From contig NZ_JAKNQJ010000016.1 of the NCBI RefSeq assembly GCF_022662335.1, forward strand, positions 1 to 62,485: a DNA stretch of 62,485 nucleotides. The letters run 5' to 3'. Below the pieces are notes generated by a model. It did not search any database. It was given only the letters and a program-made list of their open reading frames with translations, and was not told the DNA's origin. This document shows positions 42,568 through 51,660 of this stretch, in pieces. Every line of letters starts with the position of its first letter. Positions within the stretch are counted from its first letter, which is position 1. The position numbers were made by a program, and so were the translations under genes. This DNA comes from Sphingomonas sp. CROZ-RG-20F-R02-07 (GTDB taxonomy: Bacteria > Pseudomonadota > Alphaproteobacteria > Sphingomonadales > Sphingomonadaceae).

Positions 42568-43720
42568 CACCCTTTCCGCCCGACCGGCAGAGGCGCCCAC
42601 GCCCCGCGGCCTGAAGGCCGCCGGCGGCATCGCCGCGCTGGTCGCCGTCGGCATCGTCGCAGCGGGCGTGCTCAGCCGATCGCACGAGGCCGGCGAGGCA
42701 CAGCACTGGTCTGACGCTCGCTCGATTCCCGTCGTGCACCTCGTGCCCGTGACGACGGCCGCGGGGACGGGCGCCTTGTCGCTACCCGGCACGCTGGCGG
42801 CCTGGAATGCAGCCCGGCTCTACGCGCGGGTGAGCGGCTATGTCGCCTCGTGGGGCAAAGACATTGGCGCCGTCGTGCCCGCGGGCACCGCGCTCGCGCG
42901 GATCGACACGCCCGAGCTCGACCAGCAGATCGGCCAGGCGCGCGCCGACCTGCTGAGCGCGCAGGCGCATGCCCAGCTTGCCCGCAGCACCGCGGCGCGC
43001 TGGAACGACCTCCTGTCCACCCATTCGGTCTCTCAGCAGGAGGCGGACGAGAAGAACGGCGAGCTCGCGGTCCGTAACGCGGCAGTGACGGGCGCTCGCG
43101 CGAACCTCGGCCGGTTGCTCGCGCTCAAGGCGTTCGCGACCGTGCGCAGCCCATTCGCCGGCGTCGTGACCGCGCGCAACGCCGAGATCGGCGACCTTGT
43201 CGGGCCGGGCAGCAGCGCGCAGCCGCTCTATCAGATCGCCGATCTGTCGCGCATCCGCGTGTACGTGAACGTGCCGCAGAACAACTCGGCCGCGATCCGC
43301 AGCGGGATGATCGCGACCTTGACCGTGCCCGACTATCCGGGCCGTACCTTCCAGGCGCGGGTGCTCGGATCGTCGGGGGCGATCAGCAACCAGAGCGGTG
43401 CGTTTCAGGTCCAGCTGCTCACCGACAATCCGGGCGAGGTGCTGAAACCGGGCGGCTACGCTCAGGTGAGCTTCGACGTACCGGGCGGTACGGGCGTCCA
43501 GATCCCGTCCAGCGCGCTCGTGTTCCGCGCGGCGGGCACGCAGGTCGCAACGGTGGGCCCGGACGGACGCGTGCGGCTGCGGCCCATCCTGCTGGGGCGC
43601 GACCTGGGCCAGACGGTCGAGGTGGCGAGCGGGCTGTCCGCATCCGATCGCGTTGTCGACAACCCGCCCGATTCGATTGCCGAGGGCGAACTCGTCCGTG
43701 TGCAGCGCCGGCATGCGTAA
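42557..43720 (+). CDS. RND periplasmic adaptor (membrane-fusion protein)
   Basis: This gene encodes a 387-residue membrane-fusion protein. It has a short cytoplasmic end and one membrane helix (about residues 18-37), then the first lipoyl half (RVSGYVASWGKDIGAVVPAGTALARIDTP), the alpha hairpin (about 108-170), the second lipoyl half (TVRSPFAGVVTARNAEIGDLV), beta-barrel (LSRIRVYVNVPQNN) and membrane-proximal domain. It would bridge the RND pump and the outer-membrane factor. ATG at 42557 overlaps the pump stop by 11 bp, and its own stop overlaps the next gene's ATG by 8 bp, so all three are coupled. Confidence 0.93.
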   Translation: MQSDTLSARPAEAPTPRGLKAAGGIAALVAVGIVAAGVLSRSHEAGEAQHWSDARSIPVVHLVPVTTAAGTGALSLPGTLAAWNAARLYARVSGYVASWGKDIGAVVPAGTALARIDTPELDQQIGQARADLLSAQAHAQLARSTAARWNDLLSTHSVSQQEADEKNGELAVRNAAVTGARANLGRLLALKAFATVRSPFAGVVTARNAEIGDLVGPGSSAQPLYQIADLSRIRVYVNVPQNNSAAIRSGMIATLTVPDYPGRTFQARVLGSSGAISNQSGAFQVQLLTDNPGEVLKPGGYAQVSFDVPGGTGVQIPSSALVFRAAGTQVATVGPDGRVRLRPILLGRDLGQTVEVASGLSASDRVVDNPPDSIAEGELVRVQRRHA

Positions 43721-45170
43721 GACTGTCGCCCTGGCCGCGGTCGCAATGCTCGCCGGCTGCTCGCTGGCGCCGCCTTACCGGCCGCCCGTCACACCATCGC
43801 CGGTCGCCTTCAAGGAAGCGGGACCGTGGACTCCGGCGGCTCCCGGACTCCCCGCGGACGGTACGTGGTGGACGCTTTTCCACGATCCCGTATTGAACGG
43901 ACTGGAGGCGCAGGTCGCCTCCGGCAATCCGACAATCCAGGGCGCGCTGGGTCGGTATGAACAGGCGCAGGCCTATCTGGGCGAGGTCCGTTCCGGCCTG
44001 CTGCCGACGATCGGCGTGCGTGCCGACATCACGCAGAACCGCCAATCCGATCACCGCCCGCTGCGCAGTGCCAGCCAGCCGACCTATTACGCCGCCGACA
44101 CGCTCGGCGGAAGCGTCGCCTGGGACCTCGACCTGTGGGGCGGGCTACGTAACCGCGTGGCTGCCGGCCGGGCGGAGGTGGCGGCGAGCGGCGATGACCT
44201 GGCGGCGATCCGTCTCGCGCTGGAGGCGCAGCTAGCGCTCCAATACGTCGAGCTGCGCGGCCTCGACGCGCAGGCGCGGCTGCTCGCGTCCACCGTGGAG
44301 GCGTACCGGCAGGCGGACGATCTAGCGCAACGCCGTTTCAAGGGCGGTATCGCGTCGGAGATCGATATCGCGCGTTCGGGCGCGCTGCTGGCGGACGCAC
44401 GGGCGCAGCTCGGCGACGTGGCGGCGGCACGCGCGCTGGTGGAGCACGCGATCGCCAGCTTGGTCGGCCGGCCCGCGTCGTCGTTCACCCTCGCCGCCGC
44501 ACAGACGCAGCCCGCCCTGCCGGACGTCCCTGCTGGCATACCCTCCACCTTGCTCCAGCGCCGCCCCGACGTGGCGGCGGCGGAGCGACGTATGTTCGCC
44601 GCCAACGCGGGCATCGGGGTCGGGCGCGCGGCCTTCTATCCCTCGCTGACGCTGGGCGGCGGCGGCGGCGTGCAGAACACCGCGCTTGCCGGGCTCGTCT
44701 CTGCACCTAACACCTTCTGGAGCATCGGACCGAGCCTCGTCCTGTCGATCTTCGATGGTGGACGCCGACGTGCGCAGCTGGCGGTCGCGCGTGCCGCATG
44801 GACACAGGCGACGGCCGACTACCGCGGCCGCGTCCTTCAGGCCTTTCAAGACGTGGAGGACGGCCTTGCACAGCTTCACCATTTCGCTGACGAAGCCCAG
44901 GCCCAAGACATGGCGACACGCGATGCGGCCGAGGCGGAGCGCCAGGCACTGATCCGCTATGACAAGGGCGTGGTCACCTATCTTGACGTGTCCACCGCGC
45001 AGGAGACTGCGCTCGGCTCGCGCGAGCGGGCGCTGAGCCTGCGGACGCGGCGGCTGGAGGCGAGCGTACGCCTGATAGAGGCGCTGGGCGGCGGCTGGCA
45101 GGCAACGCCGGCCGCCATGCAAGGGAGCGCAGCCGCACCTTTCACCTCGGGGAGGCGCAAGGGATTTTAG
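43713..45170 (+). CDS. RND outer-membrane factor, NodT family
   Basis: This gene encodes a 485-residue outer-membrane factor of the NodT family. A lipoprotein signal ends in LAGC (Cys near 16); two OEP repeats follow, with WTLFHDPVLNGLEAQVASGNPTIQGA, WDLDLWGGLRNRVAAGRAEV and the second-copy LLQRRPDVAAAERRMFAANAGIGVGRAAFYPSLT. It is the exit duct of the RND system encoded just before it. The overlap with the adaptor gene fixes the start. The C-terminal ~20 residues are Ala-rich and variable. Confidence 0.93.
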   Translation: MRKTVALAAVAMLAGCSLAPPYRPPVTPSPVAFKEAGPWTPAAPGLPADGTWWTLFHDPVLNGLEAQVASGNPTIQGALGRYEQAQAYLGEVRSGLLPTIGVRADITQNRQSDHRPLRSASQPTYYAADTLGGSVAWDLDLWGGLRNRVAAGRAEVAASGDDLAAIRLALEAQLALQYVELRGLDAQARLLASTVEAYRQADDLAQRRFKGGIASEIDIARSGALLADARAQLGDVAAARALVEHAIASLVGRPASSFTLAAAQTQPALPDVPAGIPSTLLQRRPDVAAAERRMFAANAGIGVGRAAFYPSLTLGGGGGVQNTALAGLVSAPNTFWSIGPSLVLSIFDGGRRRAQLAVARAAWTQATADYRGRVLQAFQDVEDGLAQLHHFADEAQAQDMATRDAAEAERQALIRYDKGVVTYLDVSTAQETALGSRERALSLRTRRLEASVRLIEALGGGWQATPAAMQGSAAAPFTSGRRKGF

Positions 45171-45543
45171 ATCGTCGCGCCGAGCGGTACCACACCTGTC
45201 CTAATGCCGTTCGTCCGAACACGATTTGGTGCTACTCTCCTATAGTCGGTCTGGCGACAAGCTCAGTCTGTCCGCCGCCTACCCCGTAGCTGTCATGCAA
45301 ACTGTCTAAGCGGTCGGCCGAGGGCCCGAGAGCGGGTGATATTCTCACCTGAACGAGTGACCGGATTCGGGAAGCGCGAACGGCGTCATGAACGACGGGA
45401 ATTGGGTCATGATGGTCGATGATCTAAGCGTCAGCCCACGGAGGATAGGGGGATGTACCGGCGCCACACGAGCGATGGCTGGTGGGGTTACTTGCGCCGG
45501 TTGTTAGAAGCAGCCAGACGACGGCTTTGGGGGTGGAGACGCC
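45171..45543. other. Intergenic region after the RND operon
   Basis: 373 bp with no recognisable gene. Possible short frames have no ribosome site. It must contain the end of the RND transcript and the promoter of the next gene; no clear terminator or promoter box was found by eye. Confidence 0.4.
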
Positions 45544-46827
45544 GTGATGATCAGATATATTTTGGCGCTCTTGGCTGCCGTGCCAGGTTTCGCGGCGGCA
45601 CAGGAGGCGCCTTCATCAAGCTCTATTTTCCGCACTCGGCTCCTACAGGCTGAGAGCTCGTTTCAGCTGGGCTCGCCCGGTTTCCAGGGCTCAGGTGCCG
45701 CTGTCCTGGCTGAAGCGGTGGACAAAGCTCAATATGTTTTGGTCGGAGAAGCGCACTTTTCACAGGAAATACCGCATCTCACCGTCGCGCTATGCCACCA
45801 GATGGCAACCAAGGGGCTGCGCGCCATGGCGGTGGAAACGGGCCCTGAGGCCGTTCGTATTCTCAACCGAGACCTTCGCCGCTCAGATCGGCAGGCGCGC
45901 CTCGCCTCATTCATGCAAAGCCACCCCGACGCGATGGCGTTCCAGAACAACAGCGCGGAAAGCGCGATGTCCTCCGAATGCGCAAGCGAAGCCGGCACAG
46001 CATTTGAGCTTTGGGGATTGGACCAGGAATTCTTCGGCGCCAGCGGGTTCATGTTGGAGGAAATGGCTGCCGCCGCACGAGGCCCAGCGGCGAAGCAGGC
46101 GATCGCACGATTGAGCAAGCTTGATCAACGCGCGGAAGCTGAGGCGGTGAGCTCCGGGTCACCGAGTAAGCTCCTGATCTACACCATCGGCGATGCCGAG
46201 ATGAACACGGCACGAGCGGCGATTGCCCGGGATGGGGGGCGCCGCGCACTGCAACTATTTGACGCAATGGCCGAGACACGTGCGATTTTTCTGGCATCGA
46301 GCAGCGGTGTCGGCGACCCGAACGGACGGCGAGCACGGCTGATCAAGCGTACGTTGAGCAATTATCTTCGAACTGTGCCGGACGACAGCCGCGTGCTCCT
46401 TAAATTTGGTGATGTGCATGTTGCAAAGGGTGTGAACAGCTTGAGGCAGCGCGACCTTGGCAACTTTGTCGCTGAATATGCCGAGGGAAGAGGCTCTTCA
46501 TCGCTCCATGTTCTGGCAATGGGTCAGGAAGGCAGCTTGGGCGGGTACAACGGGTTCGGCCGGCAGGTTAAGGTCGAACCCTACACTCCGAGAAGCGACG
46601 GAGATTATCCCTGGCTCGCCGATGCGCTAGCGGTTCGCCCAAAGCAGATTGCTTCATCTGACTGGCTTTTGATCGATTTGCGAAAGCTCCGAAGTATTTC
46701 TACTCAGGAAACGCCAACGGCTTGGCGACAACTCGTACTACGCTATGATCTCGTCGCCATCGCCCCAAAACTGACTCCTGCCTTCCTGATAGGCGCCGAT
46801 GTAGCGGCAAGACCTGTTAGTCGTTGA
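45544..46827 (+). CDS. Secreted EreA/ChaN/TIKI-like protein with GE-H motif
   Basis: This gene encodes 427 residues with a signal peptide (ILALLAAVPGFAAAQ). The segment ALAEAVDKAQYVLVGEAHFSQEIPHL (residues about 56-82) carries the GE-H motif that is typical of the EreA/ChaN/TIKI superfamily, and the following helix GLRAMAVETGPEAVRILN has the conserved Glu. A further His-containing motif KFGDVHVAKG near residue 295 matches the second conserved His. The superfamily includes esterases and metal-dependent proteases; the activity here is not established. Regions of lower GC suggest separate acquisition. It is flanked by gene-poor DNA on both sides and is not in an operon. Confidence 0.6.
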   Translation: MMIRYILALLAAVPGFAAAQEAPSSSSIFRTRLLQAESSFQLGSPGFQGSGAAVLAEAVDKAQYVLVGEAHFSQEIPHLTVALCHQMATKGLRAMAVETGPEAVRILNRDLRRSDRQARLASFMQSHPDAMAFQNNSAESAMSSECASEAGTAFELWGLDQEFFGASGFMLEEMAAAARGPAAKQAIARLSKLDQRAEAEAVSSGSPSKLLIYTIGDAEMNTARAAIARDGGRRALQLFDAMAETRAIFLASSSGVGDPNGRRARLIKRTLSNYLRTVPDDSRVLLKFGDVHVAKGVNSLRQRDLGNFVAEYAEGRGSSSLHVLAMGQEGSLGGYNGFGRQVKVEPYTPRSDGDYPWLADALAVRPKQIASSDWLLIDLRKLRSISTQETPTAWRQLVLRYDLVAIAPKLTPAFLIGADVAARPVSR

Positions 46828-47714
46828 CCAACGCTCGCGCGTTAATTCGTGACCTAACATGGCAGCCAAGCCGTACTGACCCAGCGAGTGCCAGGTTGCT
46901 GGCATCGTTGAGGTCGATCGATCCGGATCCGCCGCGATAATCAACCCTGCGACATTCCAGCACATTGCGGATTTCAAGCCCATCGATTCAGGTGCCAGAA
47001 GTGGTCATAATCCAGAGATGAACGAGCGTCCGGAGTCGGGGAGCGGTAAAGCGGACGCGAATGGCCGCATGTGGGTCTGCCCGGCCGTCGAGCTACCAGT
47101 CGGCTGTCAACCCAAAACTGGTCGCTCACTCTAATTGCTGCGAACGTCCGGTGCGGACGGAAGCTGCCAATTGCTTCGGCAAAGGTGGACGATCGGCAAT
47201 GCGCTCCGTCTTGCCATGAAGCCACGCCGCAGATTTGCCCCAGAACGTACGCGAACCTATTCCATAGATACAACGCGACCGGCCGATCATTTTTAGGGAA
47301 TTTATGAGCCATCCCGGTCAACCAAAATCAGCCCCAGCTTGGTATCGAGACCGAGGTCCATCCTACATCGAGAAGCAGTTTTCAGCTGAGCTCGGGGACT
47401 TGGCGGGGCGTTTCCGGCGATCCGATCGATCATGACCGGCAGCAGAAGCGTCAGCAGCGGCAGATAGCCGATCGTTCCTCCCGCATTCGCAAGCGAATAG
47501 GCCAGCAGGAAGGCAGTGGAGCGCCGGTCGGTGGAAGGGCGGGACGCGGTAATCAAGGTCCATCTGTGCGCCCAACCGCTGCCGCCCGCAATCGGTCGCG
47601 GCGGCGAAGAGGGGTCATGGCTCGGCGACGCGGCACGAACCAGGCCCATCAAAGGCCTCGGCAGGTGCGGCGTCCCTCTGTACAAGCCATGTCGATTCAG
47701 CATCGGAGACGCGC
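46828..47714. other. Gene-poor region with decayed fragments
   Basis: 887 bp with no intact gene. It holds the MFS remnant listed separately and a 43-codon forward frame at 47304-47435 beginning MSHPGQPKSAP, for which I recognise no family. The rest shows no coding signature. This is a probable insertion scar to the left of the glucan locus. Confidence 0.45.
47400..47556 (-). pseudogene. Remnant of an MFS transporter N-terminus
   Basis: The minus-strand frame starting at about 47556 encodes RRSTAFLLAYSLANAGGTIG and YLPLLTLLLPVMIDRIAGN, which is the first membrane helix and loop of a sugar-locus-type MFS transporter often found in sphingomonads. Homology stops after about 45 residues and foreign sequence follows, so the gene is truncated. 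Its position just left of the GH16 gene and opposite orientation suggest an MFS exporter/importer gene was lost from the glucan locus. Coordinates are approximate. Confidence 0.55.
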
Positions 47715-48527
47715 ATGATCGGTATCGCCACCATGCTGGCACAAGCCGCGACGCTTGCCGCCAGCAACTATGCCGCTGATGTGCCGATGCGTGCGCCAAC
47801 CACGCGGCCGGCATGGGCGGACGATTTCGGCACGTCGATCGACTCCGCACGATGGCGCTTCGACACCGGACGCAACCGTGACGGCTGGTTCAATCACGAA
47901 CGGCAATATTATGCAGCCGATCGGCCCGAGAATGCGCGTGTCGAACATGGTGCGCTGGCGATCGAGGCGCGCCGCGAGACGTTGCCGACGCGCGCGGACT
48001 GGGGCGGGCAGGGTTATACCTCGGCCAAGCTCGTCAGCCGCGCGGCCTTGGGTTACGGCTTCTACGAAATTCGCGCGAAACTGCCCTGTGCCCGCGGCAC
48101 ATGGCCCGCGATCTGGCTGTTGCCCGATACCGGCACCTGGCCCGACATGGGCGAGATCGACCTGATGGAGATGGTCGGCTGGCAGCCGCAGGTGGTGCAT
48201 GCGACGCTGCACACGGTGGCGTTCAACCACCGTCTGCGCACGCAGCGCGGCGCGGAAGCGCGCGTGGCGGGCGCCTGCACCGGATATCACCGCTACCAGC
48301 TCGACTGGCAGCCGCACGCCATCACGATCGGCGTGGACGGCCATGGCTATATGCGCGTGGCGGACGACCAGCCCGGAGGACATGCCGCCTGGCCGTTCAC
48401 CGTGCCCTATCACCTGATCCTCAACGTCGCCATCGGCGGCGACTGGGGCGGCGCCAAGGGGATCGGCGATGCCGCGCTGCCGCAGCGGATGCGGGTGGAT
48501 TATGTCCGCTACTGGCGCGCGGGGTGA
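47715..48527 (+). CDS. Glycoside hydrolase family 16 (beta-1,3-glucanase type)
   Basis: This gene encodes a 270-residue secreted GH16 enzyme with a jelly-roll fold. The catalytic motif GEIDLMEMVG gives the nucleophile Glu147, the assisting Asp149 and the acid/base Glu152. The segment GYTSAKLVSR and the WPAIWLLP region are characteristic of bacterial beta-1,3- and mixed-linkage glucanases (laminarinases). The N-terminus is a weak signal peptide. A GTG start for DUF6445 overlaps its stop (GTGA), so the two are coupled. With GH3 and the TonB receptor it points to beta-glucan use. Confidence 0.92.
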   Translation: MIGIATMLAQAATLAASNYAADVPMRAPTTRPAWADDFGTSIDSARWRFDTGRNRDGWFNHERQYYAADRPENARVEHGALAIEARRETLPTRADWGGQGYTSAKLVSRAALGYGFYEIRAKLPCARGTWPAIWLLPDTGTWPDMGEIDLMEMVGWQPQVVHATLHTVAFNHRLRTQRGAEARVAGACTGYHRYQLDWQPHAITIGVDGHGYMRVADDQPGGHAAWPFTVPYHLILNVAIGGDWGGAKGIGDAALPQRMRVDYVRYWRAG

Positions 48528-49201
48528 CCAGGCCTTCGATCACGGTGCACCATGTGGGTGCCGAGGCGCAGCCACTCGTCGTCATCGACGGTTTCGCGGC
48601 CGATCCCGATGCGCTGCGCCACGTGGCGATAGGCCGGACGTTCGGTCCCGCCGCGCATCATTATCCGGGCATTCGCGCGGCACTCCCCGACACCTATCTG
48701 CCCGCGCAACGGGCGGTGCTCGCGGACGTGCTCGGCCCGGTGTTCGGGCGGACCGGCCGAATCGAGACGATCGACGCGAGTTTTTCGATCGTGACGACGC
48801 CGCCCGCCGATCTGGGCATCCCGCAGCGCCTGCCGCATTGCGACGCGTTCGGAGCCGATCGGATCGCGCTCGTCCATTATCTGGCGCCCGAGGGTGGCGA
48901 CGGCACCGCCTTCTTCCGACACCGCTCCACCGGATTCGAAACGGTGGACGAGAGCCGCGCACCGATCTTCTTCGGCCAGCTGGAGGCCGAGCTGCGCCTT
49001 GGCGGCGTGCCGCCTGCCGCCTATGTCGCCGGCGATACGCCGCTGTTCGAGCGGACGATGACCGTTGAAGCACGCTATAACCGGGCATTGATCTACCCGA
49101 GCTATCTGCTCCACAGCGGGGCGATCGCGCCGGGCGCAACGCTGTCGGCCGATCCCGCGCGCGGTCGGTTGACGGTTACCGCCTTCCTGTCGGTTGGCTA
49201 G
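48524..49201 (+). CDS. DUF6445-family protein, possible 2-oxoglutarate/Fe(II) oxygenase fold
   Basis: This gene encodes 225 residues of the DUF6445 family. It carries His105-x-Asp107 (LPHCDAFG) and a later His197 (YPSYLLHSGAI), spaced like the facial triad of 2-oxoglutarate/Fe(II) oxygenases, and a run FFRHRSTGFETV between. That reading is my inference; no function is established. DUF6445 genes repeatedly lie with SapC, cupin-8 and tryptophan-halogenase-like genes near TonB receptors, as here. GTG at 48524 overlaps the GH16 stop. Its end overlaps the convergent GH3 gene by 4 bp. Confidence 0.7.
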   Translation: MTRPSITVHHVGAEAQPLVVIDGFAADPDALRHVAIGRTFGPAAHHYPGIRAALPDTYLPAQRAVLADVLGPVFGRTGRIETIDASFSIVTTPPADLGIPQRLPHCDAFGADRIALVHYLAPEGGDGTAFFRHRSTGFETVDESRAPIFFGQLEAELRLGGVPPAAYVAGDTPLFERTMTVEARYNRALIYPSYLLHSGAIAPGATLSADPARGRLTVTAFLSVG

Positions 49202-51450
49202 GGCTTCATCGTCGCCGCCTTGACCGTCGCGCTGGACACCAGCGTCCGATCGTTCGCATCGCGCGCCAGTGCCACACGGTAGCGACCGCCGGTGATCCGC
49301 CAGCCGGGCAGCTTCGGATCGTAGTCGGCGAGGATGCGCGGTTCGGCGACGAGCGTGACGCGGCGCGATTCGCCGGGTTTCAGCATCACGCGGGTAAACG
49401 CGGCAAGCCGCATCGGCACGTTCGATCCGTCACGCGTCACATACATCTGCGGCACGTCGGCACCCGCCATCCGGCCAGTGTTGACCAGCTCGAAGCTGAC
49501 GCTGAGCGTCGCCCCGCCGGTGACCACCGGGTTGCGGTAGACGAAATCGGTGTAGCTCAGGCCATGGCCGAACGGGAACAGCGGCTTTGCGCCCGTCTTC
49601 TCGTACCAGCGATAGCCGACATTAGCGCCCTCGACATAGTCGACCGGAAAGCTTGCGAGTTGATGGTCGCTTGCATGCGCCGGATCGGCGGCGGCTTGCG
49701 CGTCGGCCGCGGTCATCGCGTTCAACCCGACGGGGGCCGGGCGGGGCGCCTGCGCGGCGGCAGCGGGGAAGGTGATCGGCAGCCGGCCCGACGGGTTCAC
49801 GCGCCCGGTGAGGATGTTGGCGATCGCGGTGCCGCCGCGCTGCCCCGGATACCAGGCCTGTACCACGGCGGGCACCGCGGACAGCCACGGCATCAGCACC
49901 GGCCCACCCGTTTCCATCACCGCCACCGTCTTCGGCTGTGCGGCCGCCACCGCCGCAATCAGCTCGTCCTGATGATCGGGGAGAGACAGATCGGGCACGT
50001 CCTGCGCCTCCGTCGTCCACTGCGTGGCGAACACGATCGCCACGTCGGCGGCTTTGGCAGCAGCAGCGGCGGCGGCCACGTCGCGCCCGTCGATCCACGT
50101 GACCCGTGCCTGGGGCATGGCGGCGCGGATCGCCAGCAGCGGCGAGGACGCATGCCACGTGATTCGCGCGAAGGACGCCGCGGCGCCGCTCGTCAGCGGG
50201 ATCTCGACGGGCGCCCCGCCGACCGATCGAACCTGGCTCGATCCGCCACCCGACAGAACGCCGACATCCGCCCGGCCGCCGATCAGCACGACGCGCTTGG
50301 CGGTTCGCGCCAGCGGCAGCATACCGCCATCGTTCTTCAGCAGCACGATGCCGGCCTCGGCGGCGCGCTCCGCCACATCGGCGTGCGCGGCATAGGGGAT
50401 CGGCTGCGCGACGCTCGCGGGCGCGTCATAGGCGCCGGTTTCGATCAAGCCGGTCAGATAGCGTGTCACCATGTCATCGAGCCGCGCCATCCGCACGCGA
50501 CCGCCGACGATATCGGCCTTCAGGGCATCGGCGAAGTAGACCGCACGATCGAGTTCCTGCCCCGATTCCTGGTCGAGCCCGGCATTCGCAGCCTTGGCGG
50601 TGGAATGGACCGCACCCCAGTCGCTCATCACCCAGCCGCGATAACCCCAATCGCGCTTCAGGATGTCGGTCAACAGATGAGCGTTCTCGCACGCCCAATC
50701 GCCGTTCACCTTGTTGTAGGCGCACATCACCGAACCGGGCCGGCCTGTCTCGATCGCGATCTGGAACGCCAGCAGGTCGCTCTCCCGCAGCGCCGCTTCG
50801 CCGATCCGCGCGTCCACCACGGTGCGGCCGGTCTCCTGCGAGTTGAGCGCGAAATGCTTGATCGTGGATACGATGTGGTTCGACTGGACACCCGAGATAT
50901 GGGCTCCCGCCATCGTGCCCGCGAGCAGCGGATCCTCGCCGAGATATTCGAAATTGCGCCCGTTCCACGGATCGCGCGTCAGGTTGACGCCACCTGCCAG
51001 CAACACGTCGAACCGCTTGGCGCGCGCCTCCGCGCCGATCATCGCGCCGCCCGCACGTGCGATCGCGGGATCGAACGTGGACGCGGTGGCAAGGCCGGAG
51101 GGAAGCGCGGTCGCCACGTCGCCCTTGCGCTGCTCGACCTGATTGGCGACGCCGAGCGAGGCATCGCTTTCGCGGATCAGCGGCACGCCGAGCCGCGGGA
51201 TGCCGTCGATATGCCCGGCCGACGGGATCAGTTCGTTGACGGTCTTGCCCTTCGCCATCGGCGGGAAGAGGCCGTGGACGAGTGCGATCTTCTCGTCGAT
51301 GGTCATCCGGGCGACGATCGCCGCGGCACGTGCGCGTGCGTCGCTATTGTCGGGTGCATCCGCGCTCGAAGAGGGCGGGGCCGCCGACATTGCCCCGGTA
51401 GCACACAGGAGCGAAGCACCGAGCAGCCAGCCGTGAATTGTCGTCGCCAT
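49198..51450 (-). CDS. Glycoside hydrolase family 3 (beta-glucosidase type)
   Basis: This gene encodes a 750-residue secreted GH3 enzyme. A signal peptide (about 1-23) precedes the N-terminal barrel with LGVPLIRESDASLGVANQ, the KHF motif at 199-201 and the nucleophile Asp277 in GWVMSDWGAVHS; then the alpha/beta sandwich (GIVLLKNDGGMLPLARTAKRVVLIGG) and a C-terminal fibronectin-III-like domain (SFELVNTGRMAGADVPQMYVT). ATG at 51450 begins the signal peptide; the open frame upstream to 51504 lacks one. It would release glucose from cleaved beta-glucan. It is transcribed away from the TonB receptor gene, with shared regulatory DNA between them. Confidence 0.94.
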   Translation of the reverse strand: MATTIHGWLLGASLLCATGAMSAAPPSSSADAPDNSDARARAAAIVARMTIDEKIALVHGLFPPMAKGKTVNELIPSAGHIDGIPRLGVPLIRESDASLGVANQVEQRKGDVATALPSGLATASTFDPAIARAGGAMIGAEARAKRFDVLLAGGVNLTRDPWNGRNFEYLGEDPLLAGTMAGAHISGVQSNHIVSTIKHFALNSQETGRTVVDARIGEAALRESDLLAFQIAIETGRPGSVMCAYNKVNGDWACENAHLLTDILKRDWGYRGWVMSDWGAVHSTAKAANAGLDQESGQELDRAVYFADALKADIVGGRVRMARLDDMVTRYLTGLIETGAYDAPASVAQPIPYAAHADVAERAAEAGIVLLKNDGGMLPLARTAKRVVLIGGRADVGVLSGGGSSQVRSVGGAPVEIPLTSGAAASFARITWHASSPLLAIRAAMPQARVTWIDGRDVAAAAAAAKAADVAIVFATQWTTEAQDVPDLSLPDHQDELIAAVAAAQPKTVAVMETGGPVLMPWLSAVPAVVQAWYPGQRGGTAIANILTGRVNPSGRLPITFPAAAAQAPRPAPVGLNAMTAADAQAAADPAHASDHQLASFPVDYVEGANVGYRWYEKTGAKPLFPFGHGLSYTDFVYRNPVVTGGATLSVSFELVNTGRMAGADVPQMYVTRDGSNVPMRLAAFTRVMLKPGESRRVTLVAEPRILADYDPKLPGWRITGGRYRVALARDANDRTLVSSATVKAATMKP

Positions 51451-51535
51451 TGCCGATCCTCCCTGGGCGCCCGCGCTTTTGTCGGGCTTGATCGCAGACC
51501 GCATCGCGGCCGACCTCGCGCAAACAGCACATCCC

Positions 51536-51615
51536 GATAACGTTCACAACCGTGACATCACACGACGTTGCCGACTTGACATTTTTCACCGACCCGAACA
51601 AGTGAACGTTCTCAA
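51536..51615. promoter_or_regulatory. Promoter with paired LacI-type AACGTT operators
   Basis: Two copies of AACGTT lie at 51539-51544 (in GATAACGTTCAC) and 51605-51610 (in GTGAACGTTCTC, with an 8-bp perfect palindrome GAACGTTC). Their centres are 66 bp apart, which would suit DNA looping. A perfect -35 TTGACA lies at 51576-51581 between them, but its -10 is weak. The CG-centred palindromes are the type bound by LacI-family repressors such as the one at 58084, and they lie between the GH3 and TonB-receptor genes, so both could be controlled. Confidence 0.55.
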
Positions 51616-51660
51616 ACAAGGCGGCGCTGGATACATCGCGTCGCTACAGGGAGGATGATG

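Noticed and set aside
47304..47435. Short forward frame that might be a truncated excisionase-like protein
   Set aside because: Only 43 codons, with a vague resemblance; not enough to call a gene.
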